Source of the DNA: Xanthostigma xanthostigma
Lineage: Eukaryota; Arthropoda; Insecta; Raphidioptera; Raphidiidae
Length of the DNA: 64,000 nt
Direction: 5' to 3'
NCBI GenBank assembly: GCA_963575645.1
Contig: OY754466.1
Span: 36,736,001-36,800,000, forward strand
The notes under the pieces are model-generated. The model was not told the DNA's origin. It was given only the letters and a program-made list of their open reading frames with translations, and searched no databases. Positions 33,176 through 44,015 of the stretch are shown here, piece after piece. Each line of letters begins with the position of its first letter. Position 1 is the first letter of the stretch. The position numbers and the translations under genes were made by a program.

Positions 33176-33990
33176 TACACCATTCACATTGACGTCGTTG
33201 ACAAAGATATAATATTGTAGCAATAAACATTATTACCTATTATAAATAAAAACGAAGTAGATTTTTCGAAAATGGAGCATTTCCAATCCCCAAGTGTTTA
33301 AATCATTCCAGATTAATCATAGTTTCTTTTCCCGAGAGGAATACGAGCGATTACAGGTCACCTGTATAATATCACCGAGAAAATTTCGTAATTTTTAGAA
33401 TACGTTAGTTAGATATCTGAGAATCTCTGTTCAAAATATATCTATTGAAAAAGTAATCAATGCTGAAAAGTATCAAACAGAATATTTTATAAAATTCCTG
33501 TTCACACTTGATAACAGCGTACTCATGGAGTAAAGAGTTAATATTTTAACCATAACTGCCGCTTACTTTTCGATTGGTTTTTGAATGATTTTTTCTTCTC
33601 ACGTAAAATTTCCTCGTAGCAGGCTAGTGACTTTTTTATTCCTTTGTTTTGTAGCAGATATGCGCTCTTCGTTAGAGTCTATGTTTTTCATAATTTTTAA
33701 TCATTTTTCAATTGAACTGAGGCCTTCAGTCAAGTTTCCAGCCGTCACATGGTCTTCTAATGGAAGTAGACCCTACGAAGCGTTGCCTATTATGGAAAAT
33801 AGCTGCAGAATTATGGGTAGTTTCCGAGATAACTGCAAAATATGTTATTTCGGCCGCCATTTTACAAGATGGCGGTGCGACCGCAATGTCTCAATTTTAA
33901 TTAGTAGGTATGTCAAATTTAACAACTGTACCCTTTTTATGTCTTTATTAAATGAACTATAATTAGAATGTAAACATTACTAAAAGTACA
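33176..33990. other. Spacer with LINE-like words
   Basis: Positions 33830-33890 ('gatttcggccgccattttac'-like, 'aagatggcggtgcgac') resemble common insect repeat sequence. The 125-residue frame 33585-33962 has no recognisable domain. Confidence 0.3.
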
Positions 33991-34019
33991 TCACAAAAAA
34001 AAACATAATTACATTTTTT

Positions 34020-34245
34020 TATCGTGTAAAAAAAATTGGTTGTCTGTAAAGTCAGTTTACGGACGATAGTTTTACGTGATAACGTATTCCGCTTGAATAT
34101 CATATTTAATAATCACGCACAGGGTCAGGCGGAACGTTAGGAACCTTACACTTTTTCGTGCATGCAGCCGGTGTTTCATTTTTTAATATTGACGTGATTC
34201 ATCAATTTATAAGACGTTATCATGTCAAAAATAATAAAAAACCTA
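34020..34245 (+). repeat. Family I repeat, intact order
   Basis: It reads 'aaattggttgtctgtaaagt', 'cagtttacggacgatagttt', 'tacgtgataacgtattccg', 'gcacagggtcaggcggaac', 'cgtgcatgcagccggtgttt' and 'aatttataagacgttatcat'. The same blocks appear on the minus strand at 39000-39165 and 39935-40013, separated there by a family E copy. Confidence 0.6.
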
Positions 34246-34379
34246 TTTTGTTATTATTTGTACCTACAATATTTCAGTATTAAAAAAAACAGCGAACTTT
34301 ATTATAAACTAGTTATTAATTATTTTTTATATTTTTTAGCTAGAAATGATAATGTATAGAATTATAATTATATTTATAT

Positions 34380-34442
34380 TTTTGTCAATATAATTGTCTG
34401 AAAAATTGGTCGATAATTTTATTTATTTAAAAATCAATGATC
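34380..34442 (-). repeat. Family D end fragment
   Basis: It carries 'aattgtctgaaaaattggtc' and 'gataattttatttatt' only, the terminal block of family D. Confidence 0.5.
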
Positions 34443-35147
34443 AGTTCAACAATGATTAAATGGTTTTATTTGTTTGATTGTTTATTATTTTTATTGTTTT
34501 AGTATATTTGTACTTATATTGATCGTTTCATAAAAAAAATAAAATCAGTTTCGATTACCCCAACTGGAACAAAGTTACTTTTGCAATATAAGAATGTATT
34601 CAAATTTTTATAGTGCAGTATAATATTTTATGTTGCTATCATGTAAAAATGATTTTTCCAACAGTTTTAAATGCCCTCATAAAAATAATGAAGTGTTTCC
34701 TCCACAAAATCTACATCGAATTTCCTTTTTCGAAAGCTTTTTCTACCAGAAAAAAATACCCAAAAGTGTGTTTTATTAGTCATAGGTATAGTACGTACAT
34801 CTAATAAAGTTCAGTGAATTTAATTTCAAAACTGGCTCAATTTTAAACGTTTTAGATAAACCGAATTTGAATACGGCTGACTTTTACGCAACTGAGGTCG
34901 TATTGCACATAACAACCTGTATGATATATAATATTGTATTATGTTACGGCACATAATTTTGCTATGTTGATAGAACTTTGCGGGCAGGTGTAGTCTCAGT
35001 TTTCGGTTTTCATTGTTATATCATGTTGAGTAAGTACCCTCTTGCACAGAAGGGCACCTCTGCCGGCGTTCGCTTATGAATATATAATATGTTATAGAGA
35101 GGGTTTGTCGCTAACACCTCCTTGCCATATTTATATACAGACTGTGG
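34443..35147. other. AT-rich spacer, nothing recognised
   Basis: No repeat partner or coding domain was seen. Confidence 0.35.
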
Positions 35148-35151
35148 TGTA

Positions 35152-36025
35152 GGCTTTCACGGCCGGCGTTGTTCTAAATCATTTTGGTTTCTAGCTTTGT
35201 AAGCAATAGTCCATAGGTACCTGACGTGGCGTCTACAACTGCGGTAGACATTATCAAAGGCGGCGTGGCAGCGAGCGAAGTGTCCTCCTCGACGGATCAT
35301 AAGTGTGTCTAAAGGCCGCTGCACACGAGCCTAGAAACGCTGCTAGATTCCTTGCTTGATTTGCCTACTAGTTTTCTAGCGCTGGTTTTCTTGATTGCTG
35401 TTAAGTGCTCCGCTTCACACGAGACTAATTTTCAAGCTTGTTTTGTGGATAGATCTGGTGCGAGCGCAGTGACAGTTCGAATATAAACACAGAGCAAAAC
35501 GTGTCTGTTGTCTGTCTCTGAGCAGAATGACGCCATGTTGGCTTGTGGGCGCTTGTTCAAGTGCCCACGTGACAAGGTACTGGTTCTTGATTGGTTCTTG
35601 TTCATACCTAGCAGCAGATCTAGCAGGGAAAATAGCACCTGCTCTAATTTTAAATCCTATTTTCTGAGCTAGCAAGCCAGTCCTGCAATTACGTCATTTC
35701 CAGCTTCGTACCCAGCCTTCCGGCTAGCAGCGTTTCTAGCCTCGTGTGCAGCGGCCTTAAGACTGGGTGTCTAAGCGTGAGTGCGTTTTCTGATCGGTAG
35801 CAATGAGAAGCACGGACTACGACTGAGCAGAAAACACACTCAAGCTTAGACACCAGTCATCGACACACTTACCTATGAGCCGTCGGGAGGATACTTGGCC
35901 CGCTGCCACACCGTCTTTCATAATGTCTACCGCAATTATAGACGCAAGGTCAGATAAAAGTACCAATAACGAACCACAGCCTATACAATTAGTCTGGAAA
36001 CTAAGAAGATTTGATATATACAGAC
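35152..36025 (+). mobile_element. Family C element interrupted by a family A MITE
   Basis: The left half 35152-35312 ('ggctttcacggccggcgttg', 'acaactgcggtagacattat', 'gtgtgtctaa') and right half 35758-36025 ('taagactgggtgtctaagcg', 'ataatgtctaccgcaatta', 'ctggaaactaagaagatttg') form one inverted-repeat element. The interruption at 35313-35757 is a complete PIF-like MITE. The partial family C copy at the window end is uninterrupted at this place. Confidence 0.7.
35313..35757 (+). mobile_element. Family A PIF/Harbinger-like MITE, complete
   Basis: Perfect outer repeats AGGCCGCTGCACACGAG extend with one change through 'cctagaaacgctgctag', about 34 bp. TAA lies on both sides (35310-35312, 35758-35760). 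The sister family C copy reads 'gtgtctaagaccgg' with a single TAA, so removal of the 445 bp and one TAA restores it exactly. Internal CACGTG and AATGACGCC words are shared by all family A copies. There is no transposase. The 68-86 residue minus-strand frames have no protein family signature. Confidence 0.85.
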
Positions 36026-36455
36026 TGTTCATGAACAAGATAGTTTTAAGTGGAATAGTATCTTCTGTACATTAATAAAAAAGAGACTTCGTATTTTATA
36101 CTACACACTACAAAAATAACTTTGGTATTATTGTAAAAAAACGCAAAAATAATAATGGTACAGATTTACGGGATCGAGACTAAGATCGTCAGGTTACAAT
36201 CCAGCTTAGTTTAATGTTCTACAATTTTTTATAGCATACATACATTGCTACACGTTGGTTACATTTTCAATTTTACTCTACCGCGCTTAAAGAAATTTTA
36301 CTTCAAAACATTTTAGATAAAATAATGTTAATTATTATTATAGACGCCTAATAACTAATCAAAATCAACATACAGTGTATTCCACCGCATGTGAGACATA
36401 GGGTTTTAACATGGGATTATATTTGTTCATACTTGCTCCCCGTGAAAGATTGTTG
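36026..36455. other. AT-rich spacer, nothing recognised
   Basis: No repeat or coding signal was seen. Confidence 0.35.
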
Positions 36456-36463
36456 GTAATTTC

Positions 36464-36872
36464 TAGGTATGTTACGGAGGTGGTTTTATGGGAACCGAAG
36501 TCGGAGTCGGAGTTTTTTAATTTGGTTTTTCGGAGTCGGAACCGGAGTCGGGACCGGAATCGGAACCGGAGTCAGAATCGGAGTCGGAGATGGTGGCAGA
36601 AGATTATTATTATTATTAATCGATGACAGAAAGCGTGCAATTGTGCATGTGGTAATAGCACATGCACATGCATAAACCTGTTCATACACGTTGACCGCAG
36701 CCGCATGCTTCGACCTCTGATTAAATACCTCTGATTTAAAAGTATCGGAACCGAAATCGAAACCGAAAGTGTAAGATCAATCGGATCGGAACCGAAGTCG
36801 GAACCGGAGGTGTAAGATCAATCGGAAGTTCCAACATATCGGAATCGGAGTCGAAGCTCCGTAACATCCCTA
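36464..36872. mobile_element. hAT-like MITE filled with GGAATC/GGAACC hexamers
   Basis: The ends TAGGTATGTTACGGA and, reversed, TAGGGATGTTACGGA differ at one base. An exact 8-bp duplication, GTAATTTC, flanks it (36456-36463 and 36873-36880). Two purine-rich hexamer tracts (36495-36590 and 36740-36860, units such as cggagt, cggaac, cggaat) face inward from the ends. The plus-strand frames at 36411-36675 translate the tracts as RSRSRNRNR or VGTGVGTG and are artefacts. A (TTA)n run lies in the middle. Confidence 0.85.
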
Positions 36873-36880
36873 GTAATTTC

Positions 36881-37614
36881 AATACAGAGTTAAAAAATGT
36901 TGAGCCGTCGTGGGACGCCTGACAGATGTGAAACATAAATTTAAACGAAATTCTGGTTATACTAAATTTCGCCCTGTAACTGAAATTCGGTCTGTAGCGA
37001 AATTTCGCCATGCAACTAAATTTTACACTATCATGTGTGTATAGTACACACTGTTACTTATCAATATATAACAAAGCACAGTAATATTATTTACCACGCT
37101 AAAGAAAGGCTCGCGTTGTAAACAGCTCACACAGAGAAGCAACTACGCGCATAAGCAGTGGCATAGAGGGAACATGACAGCATACGTATGCACGATGACA
37201 CGATGACATAGAGCGTCGCGGCATATGACACTCGCAGTAACGAGCCAATAGATGTTTGCCATCAAAAACCATTATGCTTGGTCAGAAATGAGTTAAAAGA
37301 ATCACCTGAGTATAGCGAGAATAAGAAAGTCTTTAGTCGAGTATGTGCATTATCGATCATATTTCTACGTAGTCTATAGCAATCTTAACGTAAAAATGTT
37401 GTCTTGGGTAATTTATTACAAACATTAGTAACATGACACCGAAGTTTAACGCAGTACGACATCAATATTGAGTTCTGGAAAACTCAATAAATATCGACAG
37501 ACTTTATTTATGTATTTACGACAACATTACATTATATATCTACCGTAGCTTAGATAGATTTGTTGATTAATCAGATATTTTCTGACTGAACAAGCCGAAT
37601 TTGTAGTATTGTTC
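36881..37614. other. Spacer, nothing recognised
   Basis: Mixed composition, no repeat partner found, no coding signal. Confidence 0.35.
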
Positions 37615-37622
37615 ATTTACAG

Positions 37623-38061
37623 CAGTGATGGCAAAGATATGACCCTCAAGACGTCTCAACACCTGCAGAATCTATTCAGTGAGGATTTTAGACGGCATGG
37701 ATCTAAAAGGATCGGAAGTTAGTCGCAAAGGCACATTTTAGAGCCGTTGAGACCCCCACCATCTCCCAGCTATCTGCACGGAACGTGCGCTCGTCGGTGA
37801 TTGGCCGTGATCGCTCGTTGTCTTTGCCACTTGTCGCTTTCTGGCTTTAAAGTACAATCGAGTACGCTGTTGTCAAGGTGTTGGATCCTCAAGCTCAAGA
37901 TAATTTACCCTTTTTATTACCTTTATATGAAAATTGATTTAAACTAAATAAATAAAGATTTTAATTTAGTATGTGTTTTAGTTTTTAATATAGAGTCTGG
38001 CCCGCTAACACACCCTAAATTTTATAAATGGCCCTTTAGAAAAATCAGTCTGACAATCCTG
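37623..38061. mobile_element. hAT-like element, weaker ends
   Basis: It starts CAGTGATGGCAAAGATATGA and ends 'cagtctgacaatcctg'. The flanks 'atttacag' (37615-37622) and 'atccacag' (38062-38069) match at six of eight bases. The right side ('ctggcccgctaacacaccct', 'aatggccctttagaaaaatc') has the style of hAT ends known from many animals. 'gacccccaccatctcccagct' type text is shared with the hAT-like MITE at 605. Confidence 0.5.
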
Positions 38062-38249
38062 ATCCACAGTCTACACGCAAAAGCTGGTGATGTCTTCTGA
38101 GCATCCATATTTGGTTAACAGACATCGGTATTGTGACATCCATGTTGAGTTTCGATTAAAGTTGGGAATAATCGCTGACTTTAATAATCGAAAGGTTGCT
38201 ATTCGAATGATTTTGATAATCGAATAATTCATTCTAAATTCGCATGATA

Positions 38250-38280
38250 ATACAAGGTGTGAATGAATGAATGAATGTAT
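38250..38280. repeat. Short (GAAT)n run
   Basis: The tetramer 'gaatgaatgaatgaatg' starts at about 38259. Confidence 0.6.
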
Positions 38281-38314
38281 CAACTATCGAATGAATTTGC
38301 TCTTGATTTCGATT

Positions 38315-38650
38315 ATCAGTCTTGGAATAGTTACCAACATACTATGCATCTTAGTACAGATGCAGAAAAAAGACGTAAGTAGTCGTATTCAAGCTGTGCT
38401 GTATTAATAACTCGGAGTGGTTAGATACTATTCGCGTGAAAACACAATTCATTCTATCTCTCTATGCATTCCAATGTGCCCGATGCATTCGATATGATTA
38501 TTATAATGAGTGAATTTATCTCGTTTTTGATTATGAGACTTGAGAGAGTCACCTGCATGGCTTCATAAAGCAGATGCAGATAAAAGACAAAGTAACCATA
38601 TTCAATACTGTGAAATACAATCTGAGATAGACAATTACAGTTTTTTAAAG
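38315..38650 (+). repeat. Diverged tandem duplication, about 230 bp
   Basis: 'gattatcagtcttgg', 'cagatgcagaaaaaagac' and 'tcgtattcaagctgtgctgt' (38316-38405) correspond to 'gattatgagacttga', 'cagatgcagataaaagac' and 'ccatattcaatactgtgaaa' (38540-38620). Confidence 0.5.
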
Positions 38651-38999
38651 AGTAAAGAAAGAGCGTAATATAATTTATTACTCGAGATTGTATTATAGGT
38701 CGTAACTCGTACGTATAAAAATCATTCGAGATATTTTAATAATCGTAAAGTTATACAATTTTCACTCGAGATATCCCATTCTTAGTTTCAATATTTTAAT
38801 GGAAAGTGTAATTTATGGCAAAAGATGACATTTTAAAAATACAAATTGACCTGTCATTTTCGACATAAATGTAACGAATTTTTTGTTACTTTTTACTCGA
38901 ATAGTTTTATTTTGTAAATAAAACGCTACTAATGGAAAGCCATTAGTGCGCATATTTAGATAAAACTGTTTCCTGTACGCAATAGCCAATTTGCCGATA
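38651..38999. other. AT-rich spacer, nothing recognised
   Basis: No repeat or coding signal was seen; the 88-residue minus frame (38813-39079) overlaps family I and has no motif. Confidence 0.35.
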
Positions 39000-40013
39000 G
39001 GGTTTTGATTTTTGACGTGATAACGTCTTATAAATTGATGAATCACCAATCTTATAAATTGATAAAACACCGGCTGCATGCACGAAAAAGTGTAACGTTC
39101 CTAACGCGTAACGTTCCTAACGTTCCTAACGCGTAACGTTCCGCCTGACCCTGTGCGTGCTTTTTGCTAATTTCTCGCTCAATTTAAATCAGATCGGTTT
39201 GAAACCAGTCTTAAACGAAAGAGGAGAACATTGTACATAGATTTCGTATAACAGAATTTGCCTAAACAGTTTTTTTATACAAATTTATATAGAAAAATAG
39301 CTGTATAAATGCAATGTTGTCTAATGCATGGCGCGACGCGGTCGTTCGTCTTTGTTTTCCGTACATGGAAATTAGAAAATAACGTATGTCTTGTCTTAAC
39401 ATGAAAACGGCTGCATTTCTAATGTTTAATTCAATTTTTTGACATTAGTATTTTGTGAAATGTAACGCCTTCTAAGTTAAGTATTGGAATAACTAATTAT
39501 TATTAGAACATAATACTTTGACAGTTGCAAACGTCACTTTTGACATTTCTTATCATTCCGACACCAAGGATAAGCGGATTGAAACCAAATTTTGGGAGGA
39601 TGTTTGATATGCAAATATGAAGTGGCCTATTGTTTTTGGGGAACATCGGCGCATGCGTAAAAGAATATATCTCTTATAATGATGTTTTATATAATAATAA
39701 TATAGTTTTTAAAACGGTTTTTACTCTATCTATTTTTACTAGAAATTTTTGTAAATTTTTTGGGGAAAATCGGCGCATGCGCAAAAGAGATACATGCCAT
39801 AGTTGTTTTTTATATAATAATAGTATACTTTTTATAGTGTTTTATTATTCTACTTAATAAAATTTACCTAAATTTGAAGCGAAAGATGCAATATCATAGA
39901 TTCGAATTATTATAATTATTATATAAATTTAGGTTATGTATTACGGAATACGTTATCACGTAAAACTATCGTCCGTAAACCGACTTTACAGACAACCAAT
40001 TTTTTTTTTCTAT
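39000..40013 (-). mobile_element. Family I repeat split by a family E copy
   Basis: Positions 39000-39160 and 39940-40013 together make one family I repeat in reverse. The intact copy at 34020-34245 joins the two parts with only about 25 bp. The intervening 39166-39930 is family E. Within the right-hand part of family I, the 'aacgttcctaacgcgt' unit is tandemly repeated (39093-39143), unlike the intact copy. Confidence 0.55.
39166..39900 (-). mobile_element. Family E copy, minus strand
   Basis: It matches 14975-15945 in reverse: 'ctcaatttaaatcagatcgg', 'acgtcacttttgacatttct', 'attttgggaggatgtttgat', then two units with GCGCATGCGT (39649) and GCGCATGCGC (39773). Confidence 0.65.
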
Positions 40014-40031
40014 TTGTCGATATAAATATAT

Positions 40032-41011
40032 TGTAACAAGATACCACTGGAGGCGACGGCGGTGCATTGTTGTAGGAGCCGCGTAGACAACAATGCTCGC
40101 ATTGTTGTCGAAACCGGACAGACAACAATACGCGCACTGTTATCGGAAACCGCGTAGAAGAATGCCGTTGCTTCGAGAATGTTCTAGAATGCAACTGAAG
40201 AACTATATAAGCGGTACAGTTAACAGTCACAAACGGAAGTCAGTCAACGAGTGATTTAAGACAGTTTTAGTGCGAAATAAATAAACAGTCAATACCGCAA
40301 ACAACTGTTGAGGTAACTGATAAAAATAAATAGTTATGCAAATCTTTGATTAACGTCTGATTAGAATTCTTCAATAAATAAAATTATCGACCAATTTTTC
40401 AGACAATATATTAACAAAAAAATATATAATTAATACCTACATTAACGTTTCAGTCCGGATTTGGATCTTCTTCAGAACTGATCTAAAAAATATAAAAAAT
40501 AATTAATATTTAAAATCTAATTAGCTTTTTATAAAATCTTTCAAAATAATTTTGAAAAATTTTATAAAAAAAATAATTATTATAATAATCAATAATAATA
40601 ATTATTAATGATTATCAAAATAATGAAAAAAAATAATAATTGAAACGTTAATGTATTAATTAGGTATATATTTTTTTGTTAATATATTGTCTGAAAAATT
40701 GGTCGATAATTTTATTTATTGATAAATAGTTATGACAATAATTACCAGTATAGTGTTGTTAGATCGAATATAGACATTGACTTTGTAAATAGATAATAAA
40801 TAAGCGTTCTATATAAATTTTGGTGTATTCCTGTGTTGTAAATGCATAGTAACTTAGTGTTGTCATTATTGCTTGGAATTCATTTGTTTTTCAGCTATTA
40901 ATTTTATTTCTTTTTTGCATTATTGTAGAGAAGTACTTTTTAGTTCGCTTTGTTAACATTTAGTTTTGTAAATAATAATTTTCAGCACTGGCAAAGAACA
41001 GTTTTGTTACA
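40032..41011 (+). mobile_element. Probable solo LTR with nested family D
   Basis: It begins TGTAACA and ends TGTTACA, a 7-bp inverted terminus. The 4-bp flanks are atat and atgt, one mismatch. A TATA-like 'ctatataagc' (about 40204) is followed by 'gtcagtcaacgag' and a polyadenylation word 'aataaa' (about 40277), as in Ty3/gypsy-type LTRs of insects. Without the nested 383-bp element and its duplication the LTR would be about 585 bp. No internal gag-pol or partner LTR exists in the window. Confidence 0.4.
40339..40721. mobile_element. Family D element inside the LTR
   Basis: It is flanked by ataaatagttatg on both sides (40326-40338 and 40722-40734), a 13-bp duplication. The left arm has the long end 'aatctttgattaacgtctga'; the right arm ends at 'ttttatttattg'. 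The minus strand at 40446-40475 reads CTGAAGAAGATCCAAATCCG then GACTGAAACG; the stem is partly broken compared with the 55 kb copy. Confidence 0.75.
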
Positions 41012-41328
41012 ATGTTGTGTGGTTAGTCTATGTAAAATTATTTGGAAAATATAAATCGTTGAGCTTGTCCAAAAGTGTACCTATGTAAGGGAAATGATTG
41101 TGTCAGCAGAACATGAAGAGAACGGACAGTGCGAGGCATGAAGAACACTCGTGAATACAGACATAAGGGCGAACCACTAAGTGGTCATTAACCCTAGGCG
41201 TCAGTAACATTGTCCATATTCAAACTATGGTTTGTAATTTGTATATACAGGTGCACCATATTGAAAATCCGCAGTTATTACTAGAAATGATACGAATATT
41301 CGGCTACTATTTAGTATTCGGTCTATTC
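41012..41328. other. Spacer, nothing recognised
   Basis: No unit recognised. Confidence 0.35.
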
Positions 41329-41932
41329 GGCTACTTTTTAGGGTTCTGTACCTTAAAAGGAAAAAATAAACCCTTATAGGATTACTTTGTTGTCCGTCTG
41401 TCTGTCTCACGGTCTATCTGTCAAGATTCATGGGAATCAAAACCTATAGGGTATTTATTATAGGGTATTTCCCGTTGACTTAGAATCATGAAATTTTGCA
41501 CGAAGCAATGTCTTATACCTAGCACAAGTGAAGAGAAAAAACTGAAAACCGTGTAGCATCACAAAAATAATGTTTTTAAATCGCAACAACATACTACGCA
41601 CGTACACAGTAACAGTTCTAATAGAAAACAAGCGTCCGGTTATACAGTACAATACGAGAACTCTCGCATACAACACGGTACGACAACTAGGCTATCAGAT
41701 ATACCCACGAGGTACAATACAGTTCGGTAGTCCACCTGAACTCATTGCAATTACATGCTTCGTTGGCAAACTGACCGGGACGTTTGTCGATGTATGGTAG
41801 CTACAGTTTTCCAACGGTAGATATAAAGCGGGAAAAATCTTCGAGATTCGATTCGCGTGATGGACGACTATTTACATTCGTACGGAACCCTCGGTGCGCG
41901 AATCCGACTCGCACTTAGCCGGTTGTTTTGAT
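41329..41932 (+). mobile_element. Lepidopteran-type 'acggaaccct' repeat
   Basis: It opens 'tagggttctgtaccttaaaa' and 'ttgtccgtctgtctgtctca', and closes 'gtacggaaccctcggtgcgc', 'gaatccgactcgcacttagc', 'cggttgtttt'. This start and end pair is very common in moth and butterfly genomes (from memory). The interior frame 41570-41800 is open for 76 residues but shows no domain. The element abuts family E directly. Confidence 0.55.
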
Positions 41933-41934
41933 AT

Positions 41935-42560
41935 GCAAATATGAAGAGTCTTATTGTTTTTGGGAAAAATCGGCGCATGCGCAGAAGAGATATATGCCAT
42001 AACATTGTTTTTATATAATAGTGGTATAGTTTTCATAACGGCTTATTATTCTATTTATTTTTAGAAAGTTTCGTTAAAAAATGGTTTTCTAAACTTTAAA
42101 GTTTCGGAAGTTTTTTTGAAAATAATAAAAATCAGTGGTTCTTTTGTTTTGTAGATGTATGGTTCTAAGCTAACATCCCCACCACTTCTTGGTGGCGACA
42201 GTCGAACGGTGAAAGTAGTAGTTATACAGCCAGTCGTGATCTGCGCTGCACTCAGTGAGCATCAGTTTTGTTGTATTCGTCATATAATCCAAATTTGAAT
42301 AAAAAACTGCCAAATCAAGGGATACACCCGACAGTGGATCTGTCAGAAATAAACTAGTTAAGAATGCTTTGATTAATTCTTACATGACGTGAAACATATA
42401 TTATGTAGGTAACCATTGCAACGAATAGCAAATATCATATTGCATACTAGCCATTACCCGCGTCACCTCACGCGATATCAGAAATTTTATTTTCTTTATT
42501 ATACTATATCACATGTCAACATTTTGAAGTTGGAATGGCCCCGTCACCCAATTAACTGGA
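41935..42560 (-). mobile_element. Family E copy, minus strand, uninterrupted
   Basis: It has one GCGCATGCGC (41973-41982). It carries 'cttacatgacgtgaaacata' and 'acattttgaagttggaatgg', matching the left block of the 55 kb copy in reverse. At 42425-42450 it preserves the empty site 'gcaaatatcatattgcatac', where family D sits in the 55 kb copy. Confidence 0.65.
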
Positions 42561-42672
42561 ATTTTTCTATAAGTAACTTCAAATTATTGTAAGTCATAGC
42601 TAAACAATAATAATAATTGTGAAAGATAACTCTAATAATTTAGAGAGATGATGATCCTGTTCAAATGTTCTA

Positions 42673-42816
42673 AGATTAAAAAGGAAGAATCCTGGTGGCA
42701 TAGGATCGATGAACAAAGCAAATACTTAAGGTTTTTATTGCATTTTATTGTCTGACCTTCAGTATTTGCTTTGTTCATTGATCCTATGCCACCAGGATTC
42801 TTCCTTTTTAATCTTC
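42673..42816. repeat. Foldback of about 54-bp arms
   Basis: The arm 'gattaaaaaggaagaatcct', 'ggtggcataggatcgatgaa', 'caaagcaaatact' is repeated inverted with one or two changes. The loop is about 40 bp. Confidence 0.75.
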
Positions 42817-42845
42817 CAATAATAATAATAATAATAATAATAAAA
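42817..42845. repeat. (AAT)n microsatellite
   Basis: About nine AAT units directly after the foldback. Confidence 0.8.
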
Positions 42846-42956
42846 ACAGATTTCTTTAATCGCATTATTGTCCACTTATATTGACAAATCCAACTTCAGA
42901 GCGGGCATAGTGTTAAGTCAACAAAAAACCATCATAAAACACAGCGCCGCAGTATG

Positions 42957-42996
42957 TTTGAAACCACAGAACAGTTACTGTTCTGTGGTTTGAAAC
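42957..42996. repeat. Hairpin, 20-bp arms
   Basis: GTTTGAAACCACAGAACAGT is followed by its complement with one mismatch. 'gtttgaaacctagcagc' continues into family A-like sequence, so this may be a rearranged family A relic. Confidence 0.55.
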
Positions 42997-43387
42997 CTAG
43001 CAGCGAAAAAAAATACGTACCTACATTTCGTTAACAATGGAAATGTGCACAAACGTAGGTATCTATATAAACATATTTACGAGAGTTAACAGTGTAAAAA
43101 CATAACAAAAGACTAGCGCATATAATGGCTGCATCATGTAACGGTTCCGTTTTATTCTATTTGTCTTACATTTTGCAGTTTCATGACTAAAAGTCTCGAT
43201 TCTTTCTTTTAAACAGGATCGGCCTTAATGAGCTCATCTCACCAAATTAAAATACCATTTTTTTAATTAAAAATTCGTTCTTACTTGACTAGTTTAGCAC
43301 ACATTATTAGGCAAAAAAATCACACTCATAATTATAATTATTGCAAAACTATTAAGTAGTATAGAAGTTGTGATCTATAGAAATTTT

Positions 43388-43583
43388 GATGTATAGTAGT
43401 TGAGGACTCCTCGTGGTTTATGGATCAAAATAAATGCAGTACAATTTGTTATTTTTGCTTATTTTTATCTTGAAGATGGAGTGAACTCTCGAAATGTAAG
43501 AAAATACAGCAAAAATAACAAACAGCACTGCTTTTATTTTGGCCCATAAGCTACACGAGGAGTCCTCAACCACTATACATCAT
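43388..43583. mobile_element. Foldback with weaker hammerhead-like motif
   Basis: The outer arms 'gatgtatagtagttgaggac' plus 'tcctcgtg' are mirrored at 43555-43583. Inner blocks 'gttatttttgctt' and 'aaaataacaaac' are also mirrored. The middle (43469-43496) reads cTTGAAGA, tg, GAG-tgaa-CTC, tc, GAAATG, a variant with a short stem. Confidence 0.5.
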
Positions 43584-43615
43584 AATTATAATATTTTAAA
43601 AGTTTACATAAAATT

Positions 43616-44015
43616 ACCGAGCGGGGTGTCGTAGTGGTGAGAGCACTAGACTCGCATTCGGGAGGCACCGGGTTCGTATCCCGGCGGGGGCAGATGTGGT
43701 TGGAGCTTTTTCCTACTGTTTTTCGCCATCTTTCGGCCATCTTGTTGAGGTTTTCCATGGTTTCCCTCAATAATTCCAGATAAATATCGAGATGGTTCCT
43801 TATTCAAGGCCATGGCCGATTACCTGTCAAACTCCTATGCTCAAAATTTGCCTACCTTAATCCAAATATCCTAAAATTCCTTCATTTGTCCTTTGGAAGT
43901 TGAAAAAAATGTAGAAAATAAAGTGTGATAGATGGCAAATATTAATGGTGCGAATGGCGTCTGTTATGACATGAAGTCGAGAAATGGACGTTAAACGCAT
44001 TATTATGGTTATTAT
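43616..44015 (+). mobile_element. tRNA-headed SINE with 19-bp target duplication
   Basis: The head (43621-43692) is tRNA-like: 'gtagtggtgagagc' (A box), 'gactcgcatt' (anticodon CGC, alanine type) and 'ccgggttcgtatcccgg' (T-arm/B box). The body carries 'ggttttccatggtttccctc', 'ccagataaatatcgagatgg', 'ttccttattcaaggccatgg' and 'ccgattacctgtc', the conserved central domain of a widespread arthropod SINE group (from memory). The tail reads 'gaaatggacgttaaacgc'. Flanks 'taaaagtttacataaaatt' (43597-43615) and 'taaaagtttacttaaaatt' (44016-44034) differ at one base. The 65-residue minus-strand frame over the head is not a gene. Confidence 0.85.

Noticed and set aside
33585-33962. 125-residue frame as a host gene
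   Set aside because: No motif and no splice or repeat evidence. Length alone is not unusual for chance frames in 64 kb.
36411-36675. Arginine/serine-rich and valine/glycine-repeat frames
   Set aside because: They are translations of GGAATC/GGAACC hexamer tracts in a hAT-like MITE.
43621-43692. Functional tRNA-Ala gene
   Set aside because: The 5' acceptor strand (cggggtg) does not pair with the 3' strand (cgggggc), and it is the head of a SINE with a 19-bp target duplication.
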